This document shows, one piece after another, positions 1-6,222 of a DNA stretch of 6,997 bases. The translations under genes and the position numbers were made by a program. This DNA comes from DATKMS01 sp041497995 (GTDB taxonomy: Bacteria; Desulfobacterota; Binatia; HRBIN30), in the NCBI GenBank assembly GCA_041497995.1, contig JBGQHM010000357.1, forward strand, positions 1-6,997. Direction: 5' to 3'. Below the pieces are notes generated by a model, which did no database searches, was not told where the DNA came from, and saw only the letters and a list, made by a program, of their open reading frames with translations. Position 1 is the first letter of the stretch. Each line of letters opens with the position of its first letter.

Positions 1-130
1 CCGCACAGACACTGAGCATGCGCATTCGACTCATCCACACGTTTCGGCACATATCGGCCTCCTTCCGTTAGCTGCGCGCCGCCCCCTCAGGGCACGCGAC
101 GCAAGGTTGGGTGACCGCCACGCCCGCACT

Positions 131-147
131 GTATCGTCGTACGATAC
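131..147. promoter_or_regulatory. Operator-like perfect palindrome
   Basis: GTATCGT, a 3-nt spacer CGT, then ACGATAC form a perfect inverted repeat with 7-bp arms. The size and dyad symmetry fit a dimeric repressor site such as those of TetR- or MarR-type regulators. The match to a specific family is not established. It lies about 350 bp upstream of the receptor start, so it could equally serve a gene to the left of the window. Confidence 0.3.
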
Positions 148-332
148 GCGGCTGCGTAGCCCCCACTGAAACATCACACTCGTCTTGCGATCACCACGTT
201 TTTCGCCCCCACGGATCACACACTAGCCACCCGACGTTACGAGAGAGTGAGTGCTGCACGATGATTGCGTGACGACTGCTGCGCGATCCGCGGCGGTGTG
301 TAGCAGGGGCAGCGCTACGAGATCGTTTCGTG

Positions 333-366
333 CCGATGATTCTTCTGTGAAGGTCCGGCGCATCGG
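333..366 (+). other. Possible leader stem-loop upstream of the receptor gene
   Basis: CCGATG at 333-338 can pair with CATCGG at 361-366. Inside it, CTTC at 342-345 can pair with GAAG at 349-352 around a 3-nt loop. The nested structure would lie in the 5' leader if transcription starts further upstream. There is no T-tract, so it does not look like a terminator. It may be chance pairing. Confidence 0.2.
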
Positions 367-498
367 ATCATCACGCAACCTTCAATCGACCGTAACCCTG
401 GCGTAATCGGCGCCGCGCTATGTCTCGGCCCGTTCTGCGGCGTCATGGCGCGGCCCCTTGCTGGCGTCGGCGGCGCGGCTGCGGGGGCAGACAGCTGA

Positions 499-3408
499 AT
501 GAATGGCGTCCGAAGAAGCCGCGGAATCGCGAGCGTGGTGTGCAGCCTGGTCGTCCTGGTCAGCACACCGCGAGGGCCCGTGTGGGCGCAGAGCGGTGCA
601 GCAGCACCGTCTGAGCTGGGAACGATCTCCGGGCGAGTGCTGGACCGCTCGACCGGCGACCCGATCATCGAGGCTGGGGTGGAAGTAGTCGAAACAAAGA
701 AGCGTGTGCGCAGCGACCTCGACGGCAAGTACAAGCTCACGCTGCCGCCGGGGACCTACGAGTTGCGGGTCTTTGCGCCGCTGTATACCGGCACGCGGCT
801 GCAGGGCGTGGTGGTGCGCGCCAACGCCGTGACCACCACCAACGCCAATCTTCTCGGCGAAGGCAAAGCCTCGGTGGAAGTGGTCGAAGTCGTCGCCCAG
901 GCGAACAAGGCGGCGGAGGCGACCCAGCTCTTGGAACGCAAGAACAGCGCGGTGGTCAGCGATAACGTCGCCGCGGAAACTATCAAGAAGTCCCCGGATT
1001 CGAATGCTGGAGAAGTGGTCAAGCGCGTGCCCGCCGTGACCATTCAGAACAACAAGTATGTTTTCGTGCGTGGCCTGGGTGAACGGTACAGCGGGGCGCT
1101 GCTCAACGGCAGCCGCTTGCCCAGCACCGACCCGAACCGACGGGTCGTGCCGCTCGATCTCTTTCCCGCGGACTTCCTCCAGTCTCTCTCAGTACTCAAG
1201 AGCTATACGCCGGACCTGCCCGGCGACTTCTCGGGCGGGTTGGTTGATATCCGCCTCAAGGACTACCCGGAGAAGCTGACGTACACGCTCGGTGCCACCA
1301 CTGGCGGCAACACCAACGCCACCTTCCGCACATTCGAGAGCTATCACGCCAGCCCGTGGCCGGACTACTTCGGCGGTGGCGGCGGCTATCGCCACCTGCC
1401 TGGCACTATCCCGAACCAGCTGCTCGGTACACCACCGCTGGCGCAAGGGCGTGACTACTCGAGCAGCTTCCACAACGTGTGGAACGTGCACGACATGATT
1501 GCCCCACCGAACACCGGCCTCAACTTCTCCATCGGCAACAGCTGGGGACCCGTGGGCGCCTCGCTCGGCGGCATCTACACCACCGAGTACAAAGTGAACC
1601 GCCAGGAATTTGCGGAGAACTTCAGTAACGGCGGCGTCACCAACGGGATTGTGACGCTGCGGCCGGCCGGGGAACTGACGTTCGATCGCGATACTTTCGA
1701 GACGCGACTCGGTGGGGTCTTGACGTCTGCCTGGCAACCGACATCGACCGACAAGGTCACCTTCCGCGCACTCGTCAATCGCAGCTCGTTTGACGAAGTC
1801 CTCGACGGCGTCGGGTGCGACCGCAACCAGATCGAGGGCAGCGGGCAGTGCAATCAGACGATCTCGCAGACCCGGTTCCAATACACGGTCGATCAACTCG
1901 GCTTTGGACAATTGGCCGGTGAGCACGGCTGGGATGTCGCCCAGTTGAAGTGGCGGACCGCGATCTCACAAACGACCGAGGACCAACCTGACACGCGCTT
2001 CTTTTCGTACAACCTCTTCCCGGACAAGCCGCGGCAGATCAACACGACGGGTGACGGCCCCGAGTCCTTGGAACGCTTGTTCGGCAACCTCGATGAACAC
2101 CTCTCCGATTCGGCTGTCGACCTGACGATCCCGTTTACGACGCGCTTGCCGTTCACCGACGTGTGGTCGGGGCTCCCGGCCAAGTTCAAGCTCGGACCGG
2201 CCTACTCCTACCGACACCGCAGCTTCGACTTCCGCCGCTTCCTGTACGACCGCATCACCTACGAGGGGATCGACCCAAGCCAGTCCCCGCAGGTGCTGCT
2301 GGTCCCGGAGAACATTGGGGTCAACTTCAAGTCCCGAGAAGGGACACAGCCCAGGGATTCGTTCACGGCCAGCGAGGATGTCGCCGCCTTCTACGGGATG
2401 GTCGATACACCGATCTGGCCGGGGACACGCAGCGACGATGGGGAATTGTTGAATCAGCTACGGCTCGTCGCCGGGGTCCGCACGGAGTACTCGTATATCG
2501 CCACCGACGCCGTCGACATTCTCAATCAGCCGGTGCATCCGACCATCAACAACATCGACCCGCTCCCCGGGGTCAACGTCATCTACAGTCCCTGGGACAC
2601 CACCAACTTTCGTCTCGGTTACAGCCGCACGGTGTCGCGTCCGGAGTTTCGCGAACTGACCCCCACGGAGTTTCCGGTACCCAACGGCGAACGCCCTGTT
2701 ATCGGCAACCCGTTTCTGACCTCCGCCACTATCGATAGCTACGACATACGCTGGGAACGGTTTCTGTCACCGTTGGAGCTGGTCTCGGCGAGCTTCTTCT
2801 ACAAGCAGTTGAACAACCCGATCGAGCAGGTCGTCATCGGCGAGAGCGCCGGTGAGGCCGACAGCTTCAAGAACGCCGCGGACGCGACGCTGTACGGCTT
2901 CGAGGTGGAAGGCCGCAAGAACATGGGCTTCCTCATTTCACCGTACGAGCACTGGCGCCTCGGTTCCGGCGAGTGGCTGGCGAATCTCAACTTGCTGGCC
3001 AACGTCGCCTACATCAATTCGACAGTGAATGTCGGCCCAGCCATTGGCACGCAGGTCCAGACGTCGAGCTCACGCTCGTTACAGGGGCAAGCCCCCTTCG
3101 TGGTCAATGCCGCCGCCGAGTATGAGATCCCGGCGTGGCAGGGACTGGCGCGGCTGCTCTACAATACCGCCGGACAGCGCCTCGTGGCCGCAGGCACTGA
3201 TCAACTGCCGGACATCTTCGAGGAGCAGCGGAACCAGCTCGACTTCGTGCTGCTCGGGAAGATCAACCCGTTCGGCACGCCGCTCACCGCGAAGTTCTCC
3301 GCCGAAAATATTCTGAACGACGTCTACAAGCAGACGCAGGGGGACGAAGTCGTCCGCCGCTATCGCACCGGTGTGAAGTTCACGTTTGGTGTCTCGTACA
3401 CCTATTGA
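499..3408 (+). CDS. TonB-dependent outer-membrane receptor with N-terminal carboxypeptidase-regulatory-like domain
   Basis: This 969-aa protein is predicted to be a 22-strand beta-barrel that imports a ligand across the outer membrane using energy from TonB-ExbBD. Residues 1-31 look like a signal peptide: basic MNGVRRSRG, then a hydrophobic run, with cleavage near VWA/QSG. Residues 41-118 form a CarboxypepD_reg-like beta-sandwich (GTISGRVLDRSTGDPI, then DGKYKLTLPPGTYELRV). Residues 122-134, with VEVVEVVAQ, could hold the TonB box. The plug spans about 140-255 (GEVVKRVPAVTI, YVFVRGLGERY, LKSYTPDLPGDFSGG), and the barrel occupies the rest. Typical family motifs are LGYSRTVSRPEFREL (707-720), YGFEVEG (799-805) and a C-terminal strand ending in SYTY. 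A Cys pair (440, 451) sits in a probable extracellular loop. An in-frame TGA directly precedes the ATG, so 499 is the earliest possible start; its Shine-Dalgarno is weak (GGGGG about 12 nt upstream). The substrate cannot be read from the sequence. The gene heads a four-gene operon. Confidence 0.93.
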   Translation: MNGVRRSRGIASVVCSLVVLVSTPRGPVWAQSGAAAPSELGTISGRVLDRSTGDPIIEAGVEVVETKKRVRSDLDGKYKLTLPPGTYELRVFAPLYTGTRLQGVVVRANAVTTTNANLLGEGKASVEVVEVVAQANKAAEATQLLERKNSAVVSDNVAAETIKKSPDSNAGEVVKRVPAVTIQNNKYVFVRGLGERYSGALLNGSRLPSTDPNRRVVPLDLFPADFLQSLSVLKSYTPDLPGDFSGGLVDIRLKDYPEKLTYTLGATTGGNTNATFRTFESYHASPWPDYFGGGGGYRHLPGTIPNQLLGTPPLAQGRDYSSSFHNVWNVHDMIAPPNTGLNFSIGNSWGPVGASLGGIYTTEYKVNRQEFAENFSNGGVTNGIVTLRPAGELTFDRDTFETRLGGVLTSAWQPTSTDKVTFRALVNRSSFDEVLDGVGCDRNQIEGSGQCNQTISQTRFQYTVDQLGFGQLAGEHGWDVAQLKWRTAISQTTEDQPDTRFFSYNLFPDKPRQINTTGDGPESLERLFGNLDEHLSDSAVDLTIPFTTRLPFTDVWSGLPAKFKLGPAYSYRHRSFDFRRFLYDRITYEGIDPSQSPQVLLVPENIGVNFKSREGTQPRDSFTASEDVAAFYGMVDTPIWPGTRSDDGELLNQLRLVAGVRTEYSYIATDAVDILNQPVHPTINNIDPLPGVNVIYSPWDTTNFRLGYSRTVSRPEFRELTPTEFPVPNGERPVIGNPFLTSATIDSYDIRWERFLSPLELVSASFFYKQLNNPIEQVVIGESAGEADSFKNAADATLYGFEVEGRKNMGFLISPYEHWRLGSGEWLANLNLLANVAYINSTVNVGPAIGTQVQTSSSRSLQGQAPFVVNAAAEYEIPAWQGLARLLYNTAGQRLVAAGTDQLPDIFEEQRNQLDFVLLGKINPFGTPLTAKFSAENILNDVYKQTQGDEVVRRYRTGVKFTFGVSYTY

Positions 3409-3413
3409 CATGC

Positions 3414-3420
3414 AAGGAGG
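3414..3420 (+). promoter_or_regulatory. Strong ribosome binding site deciding the start of gene 2
   Basis: AAGGAGG lies 7 nt before the ATG at 3428 and 5 nt after the receptor stop. It rules out the longer in-frame reading that opens at 3386 inside the receptor gene. It is the best Shine-Dalgarno in the operon, which suggests gene 2 is made in at least as large amounts as the receptor. Confidence 0.85.
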
Positions 3421-3427
3421 TACGCCG

Positions 3428-4216
3428 ATGAACGAGAGAGCGATCGGGTCTGGAACGTTGCTGATGTCACTGGCGCTGGTAGTGGCGCTCGCCGCTCCCA
3501 GCGCCGCGGCGTGTGTCGGGGACTGCAATGCGGACGGCGACGTCACTGTCAACGAGCTGATCGTCGGTGTGAACATCGCGCTCGGAACGAGTGCCTTGAC
3601 CACCTGCGCGGTGTTCGATGCCGATGCCAGCGGCGACGTCACGGTGACTGAGATCATCGCCGCCGTGAACAACGCGCTGAACGGCTGCGCGGCTACTCCT
3701 ACACCCACACCGGTTACCGGAACGTGCGGCAACGGCATTGTGGATTTTGACCGGGGTGAGACCTGCGACGACGGCAACACGATTGAAGGCGACGCATGTC
3801 CCAAGAATTGCCGGATCGCCCCCTGCACAAGGACCGGAACGATGCTGCCCATCGACGTTAGTTTCACGCCGCCGCCGGGCGTCGACCTCGCCGGCTTGAC
3901 GGTGTTCCTCCGCTATCCCGATGGGGTCGTGCGGATTCCCGGCATGGCAAACGACAACGCCGTGCAGAACAGCATCACCAACTTGCCGGACAACGTCTTC
4001 AGCACGCCAAACGATCTCGACTACGCGCTGCGTCTCGTGGCCTTCGCCCCGGACTCGTCACCGATCGCGCCAGGACGCCTGGCGACGATCCAGTTCGAGG
4101 CGTGCGCGAACGCCGCAACTCCGCAGAGCGGAGACTTCCAGTGCAGAGTCGAGAGCGCCGCGGACACGAACAACGAGTCGGTCACGAATACCACCTGCTC
4201 CGTAGCGGTGCCGTGA
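3428..4216 (+). CDS. Secreted dockerin-like / disulfide-repeat / cohesin-like protein
   Basis: This 262-aa exported protein has a signal peptide at residues 1-28 (hydrophobic LLMSLALVVALAAPSAAA, type I cleavage likely before Cys29). Residues 29-87 are a dockerin-like pair of calcium loops. The first loop is D-C-N-A-D-G-D-V-T-V-N-E and the second D-A-D-A-S-G-D-V-T-V-T-E; each is followed by a short helix (ELIVGVNIALG, EIIAAVNNALNGC). A short TPTPTP linker follows. Residues 100-133 are a DUF4215/myxococcal-type disulfide repeat (CGNGIVDFDRGETCDDGN, ending CRIAPC). Residues 137-262 resemble a cohesin-type beta-sandwich (PIDVSFTPPPGVDLAGLTVFLRY, NDLDYALRLV, IAPGRLATIQF, C-terminal CSVAVP). The gene starts 19 nt after the receptor stop, so the two are almost certainly co-transcribed. 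No catalytic residues are visible. A role in protein-protein assembly or ligand capture near the receptor is inference. Confidence 0.88.
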   Translation: MNERAIGSGTLLMSLALVVALAAPSAAACVGDCNADGDVTVNELIVGVNIALGTSALTTCAVFDADASGDVTVTEIIAAVNNALNGCAATPTPTPVTGTCGNGIVDFDRGETCDDGNTIEGDACPKNCRIAPCTRTGTMLPIDVSFTPPPGVDLAGLTVFLRYPDGVVRIPGMANDNAVQNSITNLPDNVFSTPNDLDYALRLVAFAPDSSPIAPGRLATIQFEACANAATPQSGDFQCRVESAADTNNESVTNTTCSVAVP

Positions 4217-4218
4217 GG
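4215..4218 (+). promoter_or_regulatory. Ribosome binding site overlapping the stop codon of gene 2
   Basis: GAGG at 4215-4218 shares its first two bases with the TGA stop of gene 2 (4214-4216). It lies 7 nt before the ATG of gene 3. The overlap suggests translational coupling between the two genes. Confidence 0.6.
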
Positions 4219-4225
4219 TAGCGCC

Positions 4226-5284
4226 ATGTCCACCGTGCGAACTTCGATTCTCGTGCTCCTTGCCGCTTGTGGCGCAGCGCGGGCGCCTGCGGTCCTCGCC
4301 GCGTGTGTGGGGGACTGTAATGATCGGGACGGTGTGACGATCAACGAGGTCGTCAATGTCGTGAACATCTTCCTCGGCAACATGCCGATGGCCACGTGCC
4401 CAAATGCAGACCGGAATGGCGATGGATCGCTCAGCATCGATGAGGTGGTGGCTGCGGTGAACTCGTTCCTGGGTGATCCCACTTCCTGTCCCGTGGTCGC
4501 TCCCGACACCCCTGAGCCAACCGAGACCGCAACCGTCCCACCGGACGATACCGCCACACCAGCGCCGACTGTGGCGCCGACTGCGCCACTGCCGAGTCCC
4601 ACAACCACGTTCACCACGACGTTCACCCGCACCCTGACCCCACCGCCCAGCGCGACGCGCTCTCCGACACTGACGGTGACGTCAACCGTGAGCGCAACGC
4701 GAACCTCGACGTTTACACCCACCGCCACACCGGCGGCCAGTCCAACGCCGCGGCCGGCGGTGTGCGGCAATGGCTTTCTGGAGGAGGGGGAGACGTGCGC
4801 GAAGTGCGCCGTGGATTGTAAAGTGAAGAGCTGCACGCCGACCACTACCGTGTTGACGTTCGACGTGACGTTCGCTCCGCCGCTCGGCCAGAACGCATCA
4901 TCCGTCACGGCACTGGTCGGCTACCGGAGTGACACCGTCGGCCTTCCCGGCAAGGGCACCGGCTCGTGCGTCGGCGGCAGTAAGGACGGCAAGGCATGCG
5001 CGAGCGGCGCCGATTGTCCGGGTGGGCAATGTGTTCAGCCACGCAGCCGCGTGAAGAACACGCCGCCCGGCTCGATTGTCGGCGTGAACGACCTCGACTA
5101 CGCCGTGCGCGTGGTGCTCACACGATCGAGCCAAATCGCGCCGGGCCGCATCTTCTCAGTGGATTTCCTCGGCTGTCAGGGTGCCGCGGCGCCGACGGCG
5201 GCAAACTTCGGCTGCACCGTCGAAGGGTGCGCCAGCTCGTTCGGCAGCATCGACGGCTGCCGGTGCACGGTTGTGGCGCCGTAG
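4226..5284 (+). CDS. Exported dockerin-like / long Thr-Pro linker / cohesin-like protein, possible lipoprotein
   Basis: This 352-aa protein is a paralogue of gene 2. The N-terminus has a basic start and a hydrophobic run with two candidate lipoboxes, LLAAC (Cys15) and VLAAC (Cys27); type I cleavage before Cys27 is also possible. Residues 27-88 are a dockerin-like pair. The second loop (D-R-N-G-D-G-S-L-S-I-D-E) is canonical, but the first (D-C-N-D-R-D-G-V-T-I-N-E) has Arg at position 5, where Asp or Asn is expected. Residues 92-178 are a long Thr/Pro/Ala/Ser linker. Residues 180-203 are a shortened disulfide motif (CGNGFLEEGETCAKCAVDC). Residues 208-352 are the cohesin-like domain, closely similar to that of gene 4 (VNDLDYAVRVVLTRSSQI, PGRIFSVDF, C-terminal CTVVAP). 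A Cys-rich insert (residues 248-269) interrupts it. The start is 9 nt after the gene 2 stop. No enzyme motif is visible, and a scaffolding or adhesion role is inference. Confidence 0.87.
   Translation: MSTVRTSILVLLAACGAARAPAVLAACVGDCNDRDGVTINEVVNVVNIFLGNMPMATCPNADRNGDGSLSIDEVVAAVNSFLGDPTSCPVVAPDTPEPTETATVPPDDTATPAPTVAPTAPLPSPTTTFTTTFTRTLTPPPSATRSPTLTVTSTVSATRTSTFTPTATPAASPTPRPAVCGNGFLEEGETCAKCAVDCKVKSCTPTTTVLTFDVTFAPPLGQNASSVTALVGYRSDTVGLPGKGTGSCVGGSKDGKACASGADCPGGQCVQPRSRVKNTPPGSIVGVNDLDYAVRVVLTRSSQIAPGRIFSVDFLGCQGAAAPTAANFGCTVEGCASSFGSIDGCRCTVVAP
4499..4756 (+). repeat. Low-complexity Thr/Pro-rich linker within gene 3
   Basis: About 86 codons encode almost only Thr, Pro, Ala, Ser and Val. 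They link the dockerin-like pair to the disulfide motif and cohesin-like domain. Such linkers are extended and flexible in secreted modular proteins and may carry O-linked glycans. The equivalent linkers in genes 2 and 4 are much shorter. Confidence 0.8.
4967..5032 (+). other. Cys-rich insert in the cohesin-like domain of gene 3
   Basis: Residues 248-269 begin CVGGSKDGKAC and end DCPGGQC, giving four cysteines in 22 residues. They sit between VGYRSDTVGLPG and the RVKN segment. In gene 4 the same two flanks are joined by only a few residues (VGYRSDHVSIPG, then GRVKN). The segment is thus an in-frame insertion in a surface loop, likely closed by two disulfides. Confidence 0.75.
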
Positions 5285-5291
5285 AGCGCCT

Positions 5292-5296
5292 AAGGA
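5292..5296 (+). promoter_or_regulatory. Ribosome binding site selecting the ATG start of gene 4
   Basis: AAGGA lies 6 nt before the ATG at 5303. A TTG immediately upstream at 5300 is in the same frame, but its spacing to the Shine-Dalgarno is only 3 nt. The ATG is therefore preferred. Confidence 0.7.
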
Positions 5297-5302
5297 TCGT
5301 TG

Positions 5303-6166
5303 ATGTCGTATCGCACGCTCGTCCTGCACGTCGTTGCCGGCGCACTCAGTGCCACGCTCGCGGCCTGCGACAGTGGCACAACGCTCAACCCGTTCCGGTT
5401 GTGCGGCAACGGCGTGATCGACCCGGGCGAGCAGTGTGACGATGGTGACATGAACTCCGACACCGGCGCGTGCCTCACCACGTGCCGGATCGCCTTCTGC
5501 GGCGACGGCTGGGTGTACGTCGGCAAGGAAGACTGCGACACGAACAACTTCCTCAGCCTCACCTGCAAGAACCTGGGCTTTGACGGCGGGACGTTGCGCT
5601 GCACCACCGGCTGCACCTTCGACACGTCGCAATGCGGACCCGCGTTCACCCCGACGCCAACCGTCGCGCAGACATCAACTCCGACCCCGACTCCGACGCC
5701 AAGTCCCGCGACCACCTGCGGTGACGGCTTGATCGAGAACGGGGAGACGTGCGACGCGTGTGCGACCGACTGTACCCCGCGGGCGTGCACTGCGAGCGGG
5801 GCGCAGACAACCTTTACCGTGAACTTCGCTCCCCCGCCGGGAGAAGATGCCTCGTCGGTGACCGTCCTCGTCGGCTACCGCAGTGACCATGTCAGCATTC
5901 CGGGGGCCGGCAGCGCGAGCACGGTGACCGGCCGCGTGAAAAACAAACCGATGAACTCTATCCTCGGCGTCAATGACCTTGATTACGCGGTGAGGGTTGT
6001 GCTCACGCGCTCCAGCCAAATCCCTCCTGGCCGACTGTTCACCGTGGACTTCGACAGCTGTGCAGGCGCGACGGTCGCGTCGTCAGATGTCAGCTGCAGC
6101 GTCGCAGGCTGCGCCAGTTCCTTCGGCGCCATCGAGGGCTGCACCTGCGCAGTGGCCGGTCCGTGA
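5303..6166 (+). CDS. Outer-envelope lipoprotein with disulfide repeats and cohesin-like domain
   Basis: This 287-aa protein starts with a lipoprotein signal (MSYRTLVLHVVAGALSATLAAC); the lipobox is LAAC, with Cys22 as the lipidated residue and Asp at +2. There is no dockerin-like pair. Residues 34-66 are a DUF4215-type disulfide repeat (CGNGVIDPGEQCDDGD, ending CRIAFC). Residues 66-111 hold a second Cys-rich unit with the LGFDGGTLRC and CTFDTSQC signature common in myxobacterial secreted proteins. Residues 116-136 are a TPTPTP linker. Residues 139-162 are a second short motif (CGDGLIENGETCDACATDC). Residues 169-287 are the cohesin-like domain (FTVNFAPPPGEDASSVTVLVGYRS, NDLDYAVRVVLTRSSQI, PGRLFTVDF, C-terminal CAVAGP). 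It is the last gene of the operon, 18 nt after gene 3. As the only member with an unambiguous lipid anchor, it could tether the other two (inference). Asp at +2 would favour inner-membrane retention under the E. coli rule, which may not apply here. Confidence 0.87.
   Translation: MSYRTLVLHVVAGALSATLAACDSGTTLNPFRLCGNGVIDPGEQCDDGDMNSDTGACLTTCRIAFCGDGWVYVGKEDCDTNNFLSLTCKNLGFDGGTLRCTTGCTFDTSQCGPAFTPTPTVAQTSTPTPTPTPSPATTCGDGLIENGETCDACATDCTPRACTASGAQTTFTVNFAPPPGEDASSVTVLVGYRSDHVSIPGAGSASTVTGRVKNKPMNSILGVNDLDYAVRVVLTRSSQIPPGRLFTVDFDSCAGATVASSDVSCSVAGCASSFGAIEGCTCAVAGP
5678..5701 (+). repeat. Short tandem CCGACN hexamers in the gene 4 linker
   Basis: Alternating ACN and CCN codons give TPTPTPTP, with CCGAC recurring every 6 nt at 5681-5699. 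Such hexamer arrays can expand or contract in frame by slippage, changing linker length without breaking the protein. Confidence 0.6.
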
Positions 6167-6168
6167 CC

Positions 6169-6184
6169 GGCGGTGTGCGCCGCC
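6169..6184 (+). terminator. Weak hairpin just after the operon stop
   Basis: GGCGG and CCGCC form a 5-bp stem with a 6-nt loop, beginning 3 nt after the gene 4 stop. There is no T-tract, so it could be a weak or Rho-assisted end of the operon or merely GC-rich chance pairing. Confidence 0.25.
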
Positions 6185-6194
6185 CCGCGCGTCG

Positions 6195-6203
6195 TGCTAT
6201 AGT
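6195..6203 (+). promoter_or_regulatory. Extended -10 promoter for the small ORF
   Basis: TGCTATAGT matches the extended -10 form TGnTATAAT in all but one base. No good -35 hexamer is present at the usual distance, which fits extended -10 promoters. Initiation about 7 nt downstream would leave a leader of roughly 13 nt, containing the ribosome binding site GGGGAGGG at 6211-6218. Confidence 0.5.
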
Positions 6204-6222
6204 CGACCGTGGGGAGGGAGGT

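Larger units (their letters stand above)
1..498. other. Non-coding upstream region of the receptor operon
   Basis: I find no supportable gene in these 498 bases. The open frames here are short, carry no recognisable domain, and overlap in several directions, as is usual in GC-rich DNA. What can be seen is a perfect 17-bp palindrome at 131-147 and a nested stem-loop at 333-366. There is also an 8-bp inverted pair, TTGCGTGA at 265-272 with its complement at 371-378, which is weak. I could not identify a convincing -35/-10 pair for the downstream receptor gene, nor a cobalamin, Fur or other recognised metal-responsive element. The region probably contains the operon promoter and a leader. Confidence 0.5.

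Noticed and set aside
137..167. Cobalamin-riboswitch-like box near CCCCCACTGAAAC
   Set aside because: It does not match the B12 box core GCCACTG, and the surrounding conserved elements are not visible.
31..219. 62-aa reading frame on the - strand
   Set aside because: It has no recognisable domain, an Arg-rich composition typical of chance frames in GC-rich DNA, and no clear ribosome binding site.
315..740. 141-aa reading frame on the - strand
   Set aside because: It runs across the receptor start and signal peptide region in antisense; its low-complexity Thr/Pro/Arg composition is a by-product of the opposite strand.
1189..1926. 245-aa reading frame on the - strand
   Set aside because: It lies wholly inside the receptor gene in antisense; the composition is explained by the high-GC codon bias of the real gene.
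3386..3427. In-frame N-terminal extension of gene 2 into the receptor gene
   Set aside because: The AAGGAGG site before 3428 and the signal peptide beginning at that ATG fit the shorter start.
3079..3867. 262-aa - strand frame crossing the receptor/gene 2 junction
   Set aside because: It spans the end of one well-supported gene and the start of another in antisense and has no domain of its own.
4021..4908. 295-aa - strand frame rich in Val-Gly repeats
   Set aside because: The VGVGV-type repeats are the antisense of the Thr/Pro codons in the gene 2-3 region, not a real elastin-like protein.
5678..5701. Possible CRISPR or satellite array
   Set aside because: The short CCGACN units are in-frame coding repeats of a Thr-Pro linker, without spacers.
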